From Spirogloea muscicola (lineage: Eukaryota > Streptophyta > Zygnematophyceae > Spirogloeales > Spirogloeaceae): a stretch of 25,910 nt of DNA. Positions 11,380 to 22,547 of the stretch are shown in pieces; the first letter of the stretch is position 1, and every line of letters starts with the position of its first letter. The stretch lies in NCBI GenBank assembly GCA_009602725.1, contig WELB01000114.1, forward strand, positions 353,860 to 379,769. The letters are read 5' to 3'. The position numbers and the translations under genes were made by a program. Below the pieces are notes generated by a model, which made no database searches, was not told where the DNA came from, and saw only the letters and a program-made list of their open reading frames with translations.

Positions 11380-12123
11380 GAGAGGATCCGAGCGCGCTCT
11401 CGGATGTCGTGCGGCGGAATGCGGCTGCTGATATTTAAGAATCGGCTGTAAACTGCCGTGCGGCGAAAGAAGCTCCACCACCTGTCAGCTCTGTCCACAA
11501 GCGCAGTGTAGCGGGCCTGGGCCCGCAGGTCGGGGGTGTGCGCAAGGTGGATGAACGGAACGACCTGCTTCGACATGTCGGGGTGGGCCGCCAGGAGCGC
11601 GACGCGGGCGCGCGGAGAGCAGCCTGGAAGTTTGTGCATCATTGCACGCCACTCTTTTACCTCCTTCCAGCCTTGCTGCACCTTTCACTTGTAGATTGAT
11701 GCACACAACTCAAGCTGGTGTACCGCTGTGTCAGTCACAGTGGCAGTTGACTGCAAATTTAGGGAAAATCTCAGCGACCACGAGCTGCAGCATGCTCCTA
11801 CATAAACAAAGTTGCCACTTCAGAGTGTCTAAGATGTCACCATAAGATAGCAGCAGTCGCGACTGGCTGCAGTTGCTTGCCTTAGTTCAGTCAGCTAAAG
11901 TAGATGCCTGATAAGGCTCCCACGGCAAGGTGGGCACATGCAGCTCCATGTACAGGCCTGGACCACTTCAAGCAGCTGTATGCAGACTGTGCACATCTTT
12001 GTACAGTGTGTATGCATCAAGGCTGCGCGTAATGGTTGGCGGTATCTTGGGCACAAGAAGCTGCCAGAAGGAGCCCACTATGAGGCCCATGTCTGTGGAA
12101 GCCAAGCTTCGAATGCCTGCCAT
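11380..12123 (-). CDS. Possible two-exon gene, unrecognised product
   Basis: A candidate first exon starts at an ATG at 12123 and reads MAGIRSLASTDMGLIVGSFW, LLVPKIPPTITRSLDAYTLY, then reaches a stop at 11968 unless spliced near 11988-11995. A second segment is open from 11681 leftward and reads WKEVKEWRAMMHKLPGCSPR, ARVALLAAHPDMSKQVVPFI, HLAHTPDLRAQARYTALVDR, ADRWWSFFRRTAVYSRFLN. It contains a Trp/Arg-rich patch and a mix of residues typical of real protein. An in-frame stop sits just upstream, so it must begin at an acceptor, probably in GTGCAG at about 11676. Its open frame continues left into repeat copy 3, which would add a repeat-encoded tail (ARPLRIGAGTTSPKKN). I do not recognise the family. 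The exon joining is inferred and unproven. It lies divergent to VPS51, so the two could share a promoter region near 12.15-12.25 kb. Confidence 0.35.
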
Positions 12124-12252
12124 TGGCAGCCCGGGCACCAGTCAATAGTCAATTTTGCCCACATGTACGCCAGCGACTGGGCAACCATGAGCAGTTGGGG
12201 CATCACGGCTTCCGGGGTGGGTGCAGTGGCGGTTTGCTAGGCAGCGCGCTGA

Positions 12253-15200
12253 GGGAGCGCGAGACTGGCGCCCCCACCCGACGCCCACGCCCAGGCCGAC
12301 GCCGACGCCGACGCGGCGCCGCCCTCGCCGCCCTCCTGGGCCAGCCCCTCGCCCCTGCGCCCGCCCCTGACGCCGCCCAGCATCAACACCAAGGGCTTCG
12401 ACTCGGGCCTCTTCATGTCCAACCTGGTGACCGCCTGCCTGCCTCGGCCGCCACTTGATTGCGGCTGCCGCCTGTGCCCGGGGATGCGTCTCCTCGCCGA
12501 GCTGCATGCGACAAACCTTTGACGCCGCGCGGAGCCACCTTCTGGCCTCGTCGCTCCGCGCTTGCCCACCACGACCCGATGACGTCTTCTGTCGACAGAT
12601 CGACAGAGAGTCGACGGATCCTTCCACTCCTCGTCTCGTGCCTGCAGGATGAGCAAGCAACTTCTGCACTTCTCACCTGCAATGGACACTCTTTGCGCAC
12701 TGCTTGACCGGCACCTGCACCTCTGCTCTGCTTTGCACAGCTGCATTCCACCCCGGTGGACGGGCTGCTGAAGAAGCACGTGGAGATGGCGGCAGAGATC
12801 AAGAATCTGGACAGTGACATGCAGATGCTGGTGTATGAGAACTACAACAAATTCATCAGCGCCACAGACACAATACGGAGGTAGTAGGCTCGCATGTCGC
12901 ACTTGTTGTAAATGATGAGCATGTGCTCAGCAGCAAGCCCTGGCACGGAGCTAAAGGGGGGGATGTTCGTGCAGGATGAAGGACAATGTAGCTGGCATGG
13001 AGACAAGCATGTCCTTGCTGCTCGAGACAGTGAGCCCCCACAAGCGTCCGACCTCCCTGCTCACCTTGTGTACAGCACCGACCGGGCGACTTCGCCCTCG
13101 TGTTGTCAATGCCTGCATGAAGCGATGTATGGGAAGGCCTGTCATTTGACAGGTCATGCAAGACAACGTCAGCCTGCTGGCAAACTCCTCTGTACAGCAA
13201 CGTGCTGTGTCTGATCCAGGTGACAGCTGTCAGAGCTAAAAGCGACGGTGTCAATATGACCCTCTCGCGGAGAAGGGAGGCCATTGAGCAGCTAAATGGC
13301 ACTAGGAGCTTGCTCAGGAAAGTGCAGGTGAGTAACTGGGTGTATGGGCAAACCTAGGCAGACAAGTACTAAGAGCAACAAGATCTTGTTGCAAATTCTG
13401 GCTGGCATAGAACCAGGTGAAGATTCTGCGGTGCAAGTATGGATCATGGCCCTCCACTTAGGCTGTGAAGTTGATGGCTGATGGGGCCAGCATTTACCCA
13501 GCAAATGTCAACATGGTGGTTGTGGGACAGGGGCACTGAAATTTTCATAAGCTGTGCGAGGGCCTCACTGGACCTTATTTGTTTGCTGAGCAAGCAGTAC
13601 ATTTTCGACCTTCCAAAACGATTGCGCACATTTTTGGCCGAAGAGAACTACGCATCTGCGGTGTCAGCTTACATGGGTGCTCTGCCTATGTTGACTGTAA
13701 GCTCATAAGACCGGCTCGTGCTCTTGGCCAGCCACTTCATGATTGTCAGCTTGAATGTAGTATTGGACACGTCTCAAGCATGCCACCTTCATGTGAATGT
13801 GTATGTTGTACTAGGCCACCTGCGCGTTTTGCCGAGATGATGTTCTGTTGTTGCGGTCACTGACGTGCAAAGTAATTGCTCGCCTTGGGCTCCCAGGCGT
13901 ATGGAAAGACTTCTTTTCAGAAGTGTCAAGAGGAAGCCGAGGAGGTTGTCCAGATCATCACCCAGCGTCTCAAGGTGAGGCCTTTTCTGTGGCCCTGTGA
14001 AGCATGCCCAGCCATATTGGTTTGGCATCTGCTGTGTACTGCTGCCCTGGGAGAGCTGTAGCGAGGACGAGAAAGTAGAAGGCCATCACTCTTCTCCACT
14101 GCCGCTGACTGGTCAGGGCTTTGACTGAGTAGGAGTCAGTACCTTGCAGCAAAGCCTGCGAAGTGCAGGTAGCAGTACCTCAGGCATGCATCAATCTGCG
14201 GTCAAACAATGAAGCCACATCACAAGGGCTTTAGCAAGAGTTTTGGCAGTCTGAGCTCTTGAGATGTCATTATCTGCTGGCAGCAACCATAAGCAAGCCT
14301 GAGAGAGATAGGATGTCCTTGAGGACTGAAGGCAGCATCTTGATAAGCTCAGGAGCACCTGTAATTAGGCAGTGAATGGTGCAGGGGCCTGCCATAATAT
14401 GAGGTGTCGCAACGACCTCAATGGCCTTCGTGTGAGCTCTTGCTGGAGTGGCATAGTGGGCATGTGACCTTCAGGAGTCCGTGCAACTTTTGCCTCGCAC
14501 TTTCTTGCACTCATGACAAGTGCCTTATATAGGAGATTGTACTGTCGGAGGACATCCCACTCCAGAGGAGGAGAGAGGCCACTTTTCTCCTCCAGCAGCT
14601 GAAGCAGCCGGTTCGCTCCTCGCCAGTCGAAGGTTCTCGACAAGTCTGTTGTAGCTTACAATGAGTATATGATCTGGGGTCATTCATAGGTCAGGCAGCA
14701 ATGCTCAGTGGCCGTTCCGCAGCACCAGTGCGTCCAGCACCTATTAGCTGTTGTCCTGAGCTTTGAGGCTTCCTCTCAAGCCCTAGTCCTGATGATGGCT
14801 TATAGTGCACCCCCTTACCAGGTCGAGGAGCTGATGGAGTCTTACTTGGTTGAGCACTGGGAACGCCTGCTAACAGCAGCAAGGCACGCTGCTCTCCAAG
14901 AAGGCATTGCTACTCCCAAGACACCCCGTTCTCTGCTGCATTCCCTCAATCAGGTAGACTGCTTGAGTATCTCTATGGCCCTCCTTACTTCATGTGTAGA
15001 CCCACTTGACCTCCTTAGGCAAGAATAGAAACCACCCCACTCAGTCATCTAGATACTGAATCTGTGCAGGGCCTCCCAGTCCTACCTTATGCTTCTTCCT
15101 TGATGCTTTGTTGTGCTTGAGAACGGGCATCCTGAGGTGCTGTGCATGACTAACTAGGTGGCGCTTCTTACAGCCCACATGTGTACTGGAGTGCAGAGCT

Positions 15201-18200
15201 TCATGGATGACTTTGAAAAGTCAGCCAGCAACTTCCGAGAAATCTTCCCCATGGCTGAAAAGCGGCTCTTGGAGGCAACCAAGCATCTCTTTGACGAGTA
15301 CTTCTCTTCGGTGGAGCAATCTTTTGGACCTGACAGCAGGGCTCCAACCGCAACTGAGCTCGTTGGAGCCCTCAGTGAGTCATACTTGCTCATGTGGATG
15401 TATCAGTCTCAGTCCACCTTGTCACCGCTGTGTACGCACCTCCCTGCCCACACGCTTTATGAGGAAGCTGCTGGTCGTCTTCCTCGGACGTCTTCCATAT
15501 TGCTGGAGATTGTGACCAGTGCTTTGAGGATATTGTCCCTCGGCTCTCCAGGAACGCTGTCGGCAGATGTCGTCTCCTCCCACAAGCTTGTACCAGAGGC
15601 CAACCTTCCAGATCGAGCCTCCCAATTCATGGAAAGGGCTGTGAGACGCCACGTAAGCCGGGCTTTCATGCAGTTGCAGTCAAACACAGAAGCAGTGCTG
15701 GTCAACGCTCGTTCCAGAGCTGCAAGGTCACCAGGGGTTAGCATGCCCAGCATGTCAACTGATCTGCAAGATGGCGACTTGGATTTGCCAGTCAGGCACC
15801 AGTCATCGAACAACAGGTTGCACGAAGCCTTGGAAGCTGCACAAGCAGCTGTCCTGGATGGAAGTCTGCTAGTTATTCAGGTCTGTCTGCAAATCACACC
15901 AGCGGATTGGTGCCTGCTCAACTCTGAACGACAAGCACAACTCTTGAGTTAAAGAATTTTGTTGTTGCTCATCTCCCAGGGAATCTGCAATCTTTGTCCC
16001 ATACCGTTCTTCCATGATTAATAGACAGTATTGGCTGACCCTGACCACAGGACTTGGAGATTCTCCTCGATGACAAAGTAGAGCTGCTAGCAGGCTGGCG
16101 GGATGTGTACGTTGATCTAGTGCAGCAGTGCTTCCAAGACTACTGCACCTCTTTGCTACTGCAATTCATCAAGCTTTGCTCGGAGAATCCGGTGACCCTT
16201 GAGAGCGACAGAGTGCACCAAGGTGAAGGGGTTTCCCGCTTCCCTGAACAAATGTAGCTGTTGCTTGTTGCCTGAGCTACAAGAAATTGAATGTTGCCCA
16301 ACCTGGTAGTGCTCGAGCTACTGGCGTCAGCTTGGGCTGGCCATGGATGACCACAGAAGCTTAACTGATCCGGGTACTCATTTCGGTCTACCCTTCTCCA
16401 GGCTCACCTCCTGGATTGGTGCTCTTCCTGTCGCGACTTGCACAGTACATGGAGCAGATGGTCATTCCGCGTATAACTGAGGTTTGGCTGACGTGCCAGT
16501 ACCCTGACGCTACGCCTGGCACTTGACCATTACGAGTGTGCTTTGTTTTCTAGAGGCGTTTTTGGGGTACCCGCGCGTGACCCTGGTTTTGCTCAGTACT
16601 CAACAGATGCTTCCCCTGATAATGTGGTACGCCACATGAGTCCGGAGAGCAGAGCACAAGCCCTCCGTCGCTTCAGATGAGCAGCCACTTGTCTGGCTCC
16701 TTATACATTACTTATGCTGTGCAGGCTCTTGCTGCATCGTTTGCAAGTGGTGGTGCAAGAGGTGAAGGAGAGGGACCTTGTTTTATACCTGCAGACCTCT
16801 GTCGAACATTCAGAACATTGTCAGAGAAGCTACTACATCAGGTCCATCTCGGCTGCTGTCAGCTGGTCATGTGGTCACAGTGGAGCTCTATGCCTGTTGC
16901 TGCACAGAGCTTGTCTTCCCTTCCCCTACACACACTGTGCATTCTTTGGGTCTCTGCAGTACGTGGACGGTGAGTCGCAGAGGCTTGCAAGGCTGGTCCG
17001 GAAAAGCATGGCAACACCAAATTGGCTCAAGTACAAGGAACCAAGGGGTGTTCGGATGATTGTTGATCTACTCCTGCAGGAGGTTGTTCTCTTTGGTGCT
17101 CGTTTGACTCCTTTGCATCACATCTGCATTCCTCTTCGCTTCCCCCTGTGCTTGCACCTCCTTTCGTCTCCAGAGTCCTGTTCCCTCCTCTTCCTGCTCT
17201 TTTTTGCCTGGCTCTTTCTCTCTCTGCTCCTGGCTTTCGCTCTCTTGCACACCAGTCTCTGCCAGCTGGAGCCATGTATCAATCCTTAAGCATACCAGAT
17301 GGTCAGCCTGCTGTGCCTGCCTTTCGGCCCTAGAAAGTGGTGGAGTGCCTGGTGACAGATTGCGGCAATGGAGGAGGACGTGCAACAACTTCTTGAACCT
17401 GGTCCGAGGAGGTTGCTTCCGAACAGCAGGGCAACAGGTGACAATTCTGCTGGCTCTTCCGTGAGGACGAGGGAAGGCGAGCGATGGAGGGATGCTGGAG
17501 ATGGGAGGGAGAGGGGTGAAGTGGAGGGAGGCTCAAGGGCACGCACCAAGCTCCTAGAGAGGGACGTGGCCAAGCTCTTTGCTCAGAAGCTGGAGCTCTT
17601 CAAGAAGCTTGAGGACAATCAGGTAAGTTTCCTCCTTCATTTGTGGGGTTTGCTGGCAATTCGACCTCATCTGTCGCAACATCCCTGATACCTGCACATT
17701 GCGGCTGAGCAACTCTCACTCGGTGCTTCCACAGGCATCCGTTGTGTCGACCGTAGTAAAGTTGGGTCTCAAGAGCTTTCAGGAATGCGTGAGATTGGAA
17801 ACATTTGGAAAGAATGGCTATCGCCAGATCCAGCTTGATATGCTCTACTTGCGGCAGCCGCTGAGGGACTGTGTCGACGACTCGACAGTAGTGGACTTGT
17901 TGCTTGACGAGGTATTAGACCACTGTTTGAGGGGCCATCTATGTGCTGAGTACAAGCAAGCGTTGATCAATAGAAGGGCGGAGTGACGCTTCATGCAGGT
18001 TATGACAGGTTATCTTGGGGGCTGACAGAGTCAGAGCAGGATCAGAAGATGGCCAGCTGGTTGGTCATATGATCCTTCTGTAGCTGCAAATGCACCTTCT
18101 GGACAGAGACACATCGCAGCATAATGTGACTGACTGCCCTTCTTGTGACGGTATGATCTGCAGGTCTGTGCCGCAGCTGCTGAGCGGTGCTTTGACCCAG

Positions 18201-18280
18201 TGCCACTGGATAAGTCATTTGCAGAGGCCATAGTCTTAGCCAAGCGAAAGAAGGAATCATCGCTCTTACCTCCTCATTAG
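12253..18280 (+). CDS. VPS51: VPS51, GARP/EARP tethering complex subunit, fifteen exons
   Basis: Exons are 12253-12426, 12741-12880, 13153-13327, 13598-13696, 13897-13974, 14533-14643, 14822-14953, 15158-15880, 16051-16222, 16402-16481, 16725-16841, 16960-17082, 17359-17622, 17735-17911 and 18164-18280 (stop TAG); phases agree and give about 893 residues. Landmarks of the Vps51/Vps67 family: [20 protein letters not shown] followed by [163 protein letters not shown] and [14 protein letters not shown]51 bridges VPS52/53/54 (GARP) or VPS50 (EARP) and helps tether endosome-derived vesicles at the trans-Golgi. The first exon is Pro-rich with an Ala-Asp repeat (12295-12314). A stop at 12250-12252 and no ATG downstream mean the initiator lies in an unidentified upstream exon. 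The start of exon 3 looks frame-shifted (see findings). Two donors read GTCTGT. Confidence 0.95.
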
Positions 18281-18787
18281 TCATGCTGTGACTTGATCAG
18301 ACTTCCAATCAGAATCAGCAGCAATATCGAGGAACAGCACTGGAAGTGCAAGCTTGGAAGTCGAGCGATTGCCCACCCCGTTGACCAATTAGCAGTCTGT
18401 CCTCCCTCTCCCATCAATCAAAGTCTGTGTCCATCCATGTCATGCACTAAGAGTGTCGGCGACCAGGCCCTAATGGAAATCGGCAAAGCCAAGTTGGCTT
18501 GTCTACCTTGTCAAGGATACAAATGCAATCTCTCTTGAAACAGCCTAACATAGTTGCCCTGTGGCTACTTAAAGACCAACGTGCCGGTCAAGGACAGCCT
18601 GCCATCAGTACTGCTACAAGTTCTTTGGTAGCAAAGAAGGGAGTTGACCTCACCTGGCAGCTTGACCCAGGCTGCCCGGTGCTTGACGCGCCTGAATGGC
18701 TGCCGACTGCACGGTGGCAACTTTCACGGCTGCTGGGGTGGTGCATTTCGTCTCCTAAGCACAGAGGCATGAGCACTGACCGTTGCC
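18281..18787. other. Short spacer between convergent VPS51 and MYB genes
   Basis: These 507 bases hold the 3' untranslated regions of both convergent genes. No coding segment or repeat copy is evident. A plus-strand polyadenylation signal for VPS51 is not seen inside it; the first candidates lie just inside the MYB coding end. Confidence 0.55.
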
Positions 18788-21700
18788 TCAGTGCCACTGG
18801 AATGTGTAATTGTAAGAGGAGGCCAGCCTGGAGAGCACCTCGCTGACGCCAGCCTCTTTGGCAAGCTTCGACCCGGCCAGCTCCGCCAACTTCACCTCCA
18901 ACTTCATCCTCTCTGTCGTCCGCGCCTTCTCTCCCCCGCTGGGCAGCGTGTAGTCAGGACAAGAGCTGAGGCTAGACGATGCCGGAGCACCCATCAGCCC
19001 GTGCCCTCTGGACTGGAAGATGGGCTCAGACCTACTAGAACCGTCTGCACCTGGCCTTCCCCAAGATGCGGAAGGCTCCTCCTCAAGAGCCCCCGGCACT
19101 GCTCTCCTCTCGTCCAGCCTGGCCAGCACTCCGGGCTCGGCTTGCTCCTCCTCAACCGCTTGCCGGCGGTTGTCCAGGGTGACTGGCTGCGCTGGAATGG
19201 CTGACTGACCCACAAGCCTTCCTCGCAGGCGCTCGGGCAGGTCGTGGTCATCAAGCCAGGATGGTGTCCTGGCAGGCCCTGCTGACAACGACGTGCTCTG
19301 AGGGCCGCGACGAGCGTCTGGAGAGAGAGCCTCCCTCCCCACCACCTGGCCCAGGCAGGTGGGCCCCAGGTCCAGGCCCAGACCCAAGCCTCCAAGGTGC
19401 ATCTCCTCCACACCCGCTGCCTGGTCCTGGGCACCCAGCGGAGGTCCCGCTCGGGTCTCAAGCGTGGCATCGCCCCTGACGCTGGAACTGCGAGCCTCGA
19501 AGTGTGAGAGACCTCTGAGCACGTCCCGTGTGCAGAGCTCCTCGTCCAGGAGCTGATGAGCAGGCCGCAACTTCGAGGGGCCGACCTTGATACCTTCCAG
19601 CACATCCTGCAAGTGTGCAGCAGCAGTGGCGGTTGGATGACGGGGCCGTCCTGCACGTGCTCCATCGCTCCTCGAGCTCATGGAGGACCCCTGCTGCTCC
19701 AACACGGGCAGAAACATGCCACCAGGTTCAGGTCGGTCTGCAGTAGTCTCGAATTGGCGAAGCAGTGGAGCTACATGGTGAGATTCGTGTCCTCGTACCA
19801 GTGACGGCGCGCCCTGGTCGGCGCCGACGCCTGCGGTGAGGGCGTGGGGCACGTCCAGCGAGTCTTCCCGAAACACAAGCACCTTCTCGCCCTCCCCACC
19901 CGCCGGCTGGCTCAGCGCAAGCTCCAAGCGTGGACCCAGAGTGTGACTTCCGGCTGCTCCCAGGCGGCCAGCCACGCTTCCCTCGTCAGCAGCCAGGGAC
20001 TTCAGGTAGCTGGTAGGCAGGGCCAGCCCACTGCTCCAGGACGTTGCAGCCTCCCGCCGGATCTCGCCAGCCAGACGCTCCCCCGAGGCAGCCAGGTCAG
20101 CAGCATGCGTGTGCGCGCCTTCCGATGCTTCCACCATGGCTTTGGGAACGCCTCCCTCTGCTCTGTCTGCCCTGTCTGCGGCCATTTTCAAACTTGCTGG
20201 ATCCGGCAGCACGTGTCGGGCATCTCCGCCGGCTGATTGCGCAGTCCCTGCCCTGCGGGCAAGAGCGGCGGTGGCGGCGGCGGCAGTTGCAGCTCCCCGG
20301 TTTCCTGGCTCTGCGCTCCACGTTTCTTCCTGCCTCCACGCCTCTCCATCATCCTCACTCAGATCTGCCGACTGCTCCCGCCTCCGTAGCTTGGCAGCCC
20401 CGGCAGACGGGCGGGCCTTTGCTGAGCCAGGCAGACCCTCCACCACCCTGTCGTACCTTGAAGGAGGCATGCCCCTCCTTGCTGTGCCCAAGCTTTCAGC
20501 ACTGAGAGCCACAACCAGCTGCCGCGAGGCCCTCTCCTGATCGGCTGCAAGGGGTTCAGAGCGTGCTCCACCTGGGCTTCCCGTCAGCCCAAGCCCTCGC
20601 TTGGTGGCGAACTCGCGGGCAAATTCCACCTGCCGAAAGGCTTCCGCCACTCTCTCGCCTTCCTGCCGTTGTCGACGGATGCGGTTGGCCAGCGTGTGCC
20701 ATCGACTCTGGAGCTGCGGTGTCAACCCATGACAATGCAGGCCGTCATCATCCACGTCTCAGGCCATCGACTCGGCATTAAGACCCCTTTACAGGCGCGC
20801 GGACAGCCCGGTGTACATGGAGCGACCAAGGCAGGTCAGGCATGAGTGGAAAGCTTGAGCAATGCGTCGCCACTAGAGCCGGTCGCCATCAGAGTCAGGA
20901 GTGCTGTCCGATGCTTCGAATGCGGCAAGTACCAGCAAGGCAGGCAAGCTGCCAAGGGGCTCTCCAAGGAGCTCGCCGCAGCTGAGGCTTACATGCAGAC
21001 GGACGCATCCCAAAGGGCAAGCGCGCAGGGTGGAACTGACTGCAGGGCTGCAAGCGCCCCCGGCATGGAGGCGGGCGGAGATGTCCGCTCAGCAGGCAGG
21101 CGAGGCACGCACCTGGTAACCGGTCCTCCTGGGGAAGCAGTTGGCGGCGAGGGCGGTCCACTTGGTGCCCTTGTCCCACGACACCATCTCCATGAGCAGG
21201 CTGTCCTCCTCTGGGCTGAACGGGTCCCGCTTCACTGATGGGTCCAGGTAGCTGAACCACCTCAGGCGACAGCTCTGTGCATGCAGCCACCTTGGTCCCC
21301 ATCAGGCGTGGTCGCCGAGCAAAGGGGCACAAGGTGTCTCATCAGCATGGCTGCAAGCTCGCCCTGGCGGGGTGGCCAGGGCACTCCTCCACCCAGCACC
21401 ATCGGCCACCTTTGCAGCGAGCAGCAGTCCAGAGGGCAGCAATCGGCGAGCTGGTGGAGCCCTTGCTCCACCGCAGTCGTCGGCGGGAGCCCGGACTACA
21501 TGCCAGGGCCTTGGGTCACGGCCAAGTTGCAACGCAATCAGATGTACTCACTGCTGCTGGCTGCAGACTGGGGCTGGGGAGAGGCAGGCACAGAATGGCT
21601 CACTTGCGCGTCACGGCGGAGGCGCGTGTGGTCCTGCACGTGCCTCCAGTAGTCGACGCCCCACTTCTGCACAAACTCGTTGAGCTCGCGGTCCTCCTCT

Positions 21701-22547
21701 GGTGTCCACGGGCCCCTCTCCTTGTCGAGCACTCGTGAGCGTGCATCGACCCCCCTGGGGCCTGGCCACGGCAGGGGCGAGGAGCAGCGCTGCTTGAGGT
21801 CAGGGGCCAACGAGAGAGGCGGAGGTGGGCACAGCCGTGCCACTGGTCGCTCAGCAGAGTCATGGGGGCGCAGGCAGGGAGGCGTCATGGGCGAGGACAG
21901 CGTCGCAGGGGTTGCGAGAGCGAGAGGGCAGAGGAGAGGGGTAGCGGGTGCAGCATTTGGCCAGGGTGGGGGGTGGGCGGAGGGGGGCAAGGAGAGCAGG
22001 GGCGCTTGTGCCCACGGGGGTGGTAGAGGGGGGCTGCGCAGGGACATGGGCAGTGGACATGTGTGAGGCAGGCACACAAGTGGGGGGGGGGCAGGGGAAG
22101 AGCTTTGCAGGGGGGGAGGCCCGCAGCAGCGGCAGAGGCAGGGTGAGACGCGGGCAGCGGCGACGGATGTCCCCGGCGCGTGGCCCGGCTGGGGCCCCAG
22201 CCGGCGGCGCGCTCACCGGAGAGGTTGGCCTTGCGGCGGCGCTTGCGCTGCTCGCGCGCCTGAGCCNGGGCCGCAGCGCCAGCAGCAGTCAACGGCGGAG
22301 GATGGGCGCGGGCATGGGACATGTGAAGCACCGATTCCCCGACAAAGGCCTCCGCGGCGCCGGCGGCGGAGCCAATCCACGGCGCGCCCGCCACGGGCTT
22401 GGCGGCGCAGCCGACAGCGCGCCGCGAGTCCGCCTGCGCCCCGGCTGACTCCGCCCTCCTCCTCCCCGCCGCTCCTCTCCCCCATCGCCCAAGCCCCGCA
22501 GCCTTTCCTTGCCGTAGCTGCTTTGCTTTTTCTTGTGTGCTTGTCAT
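18788..22547 (-). CDS. R2R3-type MYB transcription factor, four exons
   Basis: Exons in gene order are 22547-22217, 21761-21604, 21274-21113 and 20707-18788 (stop TGA). The phases agree and give 856 residues from the ATG at 22547, or 781 from a second in-frame ATG at 22322. The first MYB repeat reads GPWTPEEDRELNEFV, WGVDYW, SCRLRWFSYLDPSVKR. The second reads DPFSPEEDSLLMEMV, GTKWTALAANCFPRRTGYQS, RWHTLANRI. Aromatic residues are W/W/W and F/W/W, as expected when Phe replaces the first Trp of R3. Two repeats with SCRLRW make this plant-type R2R3; such proteins bind DNA in the nucleus and regulate transcription. A basic cluster (EQRKRRRKANLSG) precedes the domain and could be a nuclear-localisation signal. 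The last exon is a single 640-codon Ala/Gly/Ser/Glu-rich tail with no recognised domain, probably disordered; it ends VSEVLSRLASSYNYTFQWH. The upstream ATG lies inside a dispersed repeat copy, so the start is uncertain. One N (about 22267) sits in exon 1. Confidence 0.9.
18805..18815 (+). terminator. Double TGTAA, candidate VPS51 polyadenylation signal
   Basis: Two TGTAA pentamers (18805-18809 and 18811-18815) lie about 525 bases after the VPS51 stop, on the VPS51 strand. TGTAA is the usual polyadenylation signal in green algae. If used, the VPS51 transcript would overlap the last codons of the convergent MYB gene. I see no earlier TGTAA after the VPS51 stop. Confidence 0.4.

Noticed and set aside
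12123-12458. A 111-codon + frame over the first VPS51 exon
   Set aside because: It is Arg-rich and out of frame with [10 protein letters not shown], which joins exon 2 in phase.
16482-16724. A possible extra VPS51 exon ([20 protein letters not shown])
   Set aside because: Exon 10 (PRITE) and exon 11 ([13 protein letters not shown]) join directly in phase and match the family without a gap, and no GT donor fits this piece.
18791-20540. Several long + strand open frames opposite the MYB last exon
   Set aside because: They are antisense shadows of a 640-codon G+C-rich exon that is anchored by the R3 repeat at its start and by matching splice phase.
21538-22077. Pro/Leu-rich N-terminal extension of the MYB domain read straight through
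   Set aside because: An acceptor at 21762-21764 joins in phase to the donor at 22216-22215, so this stretch is intron.
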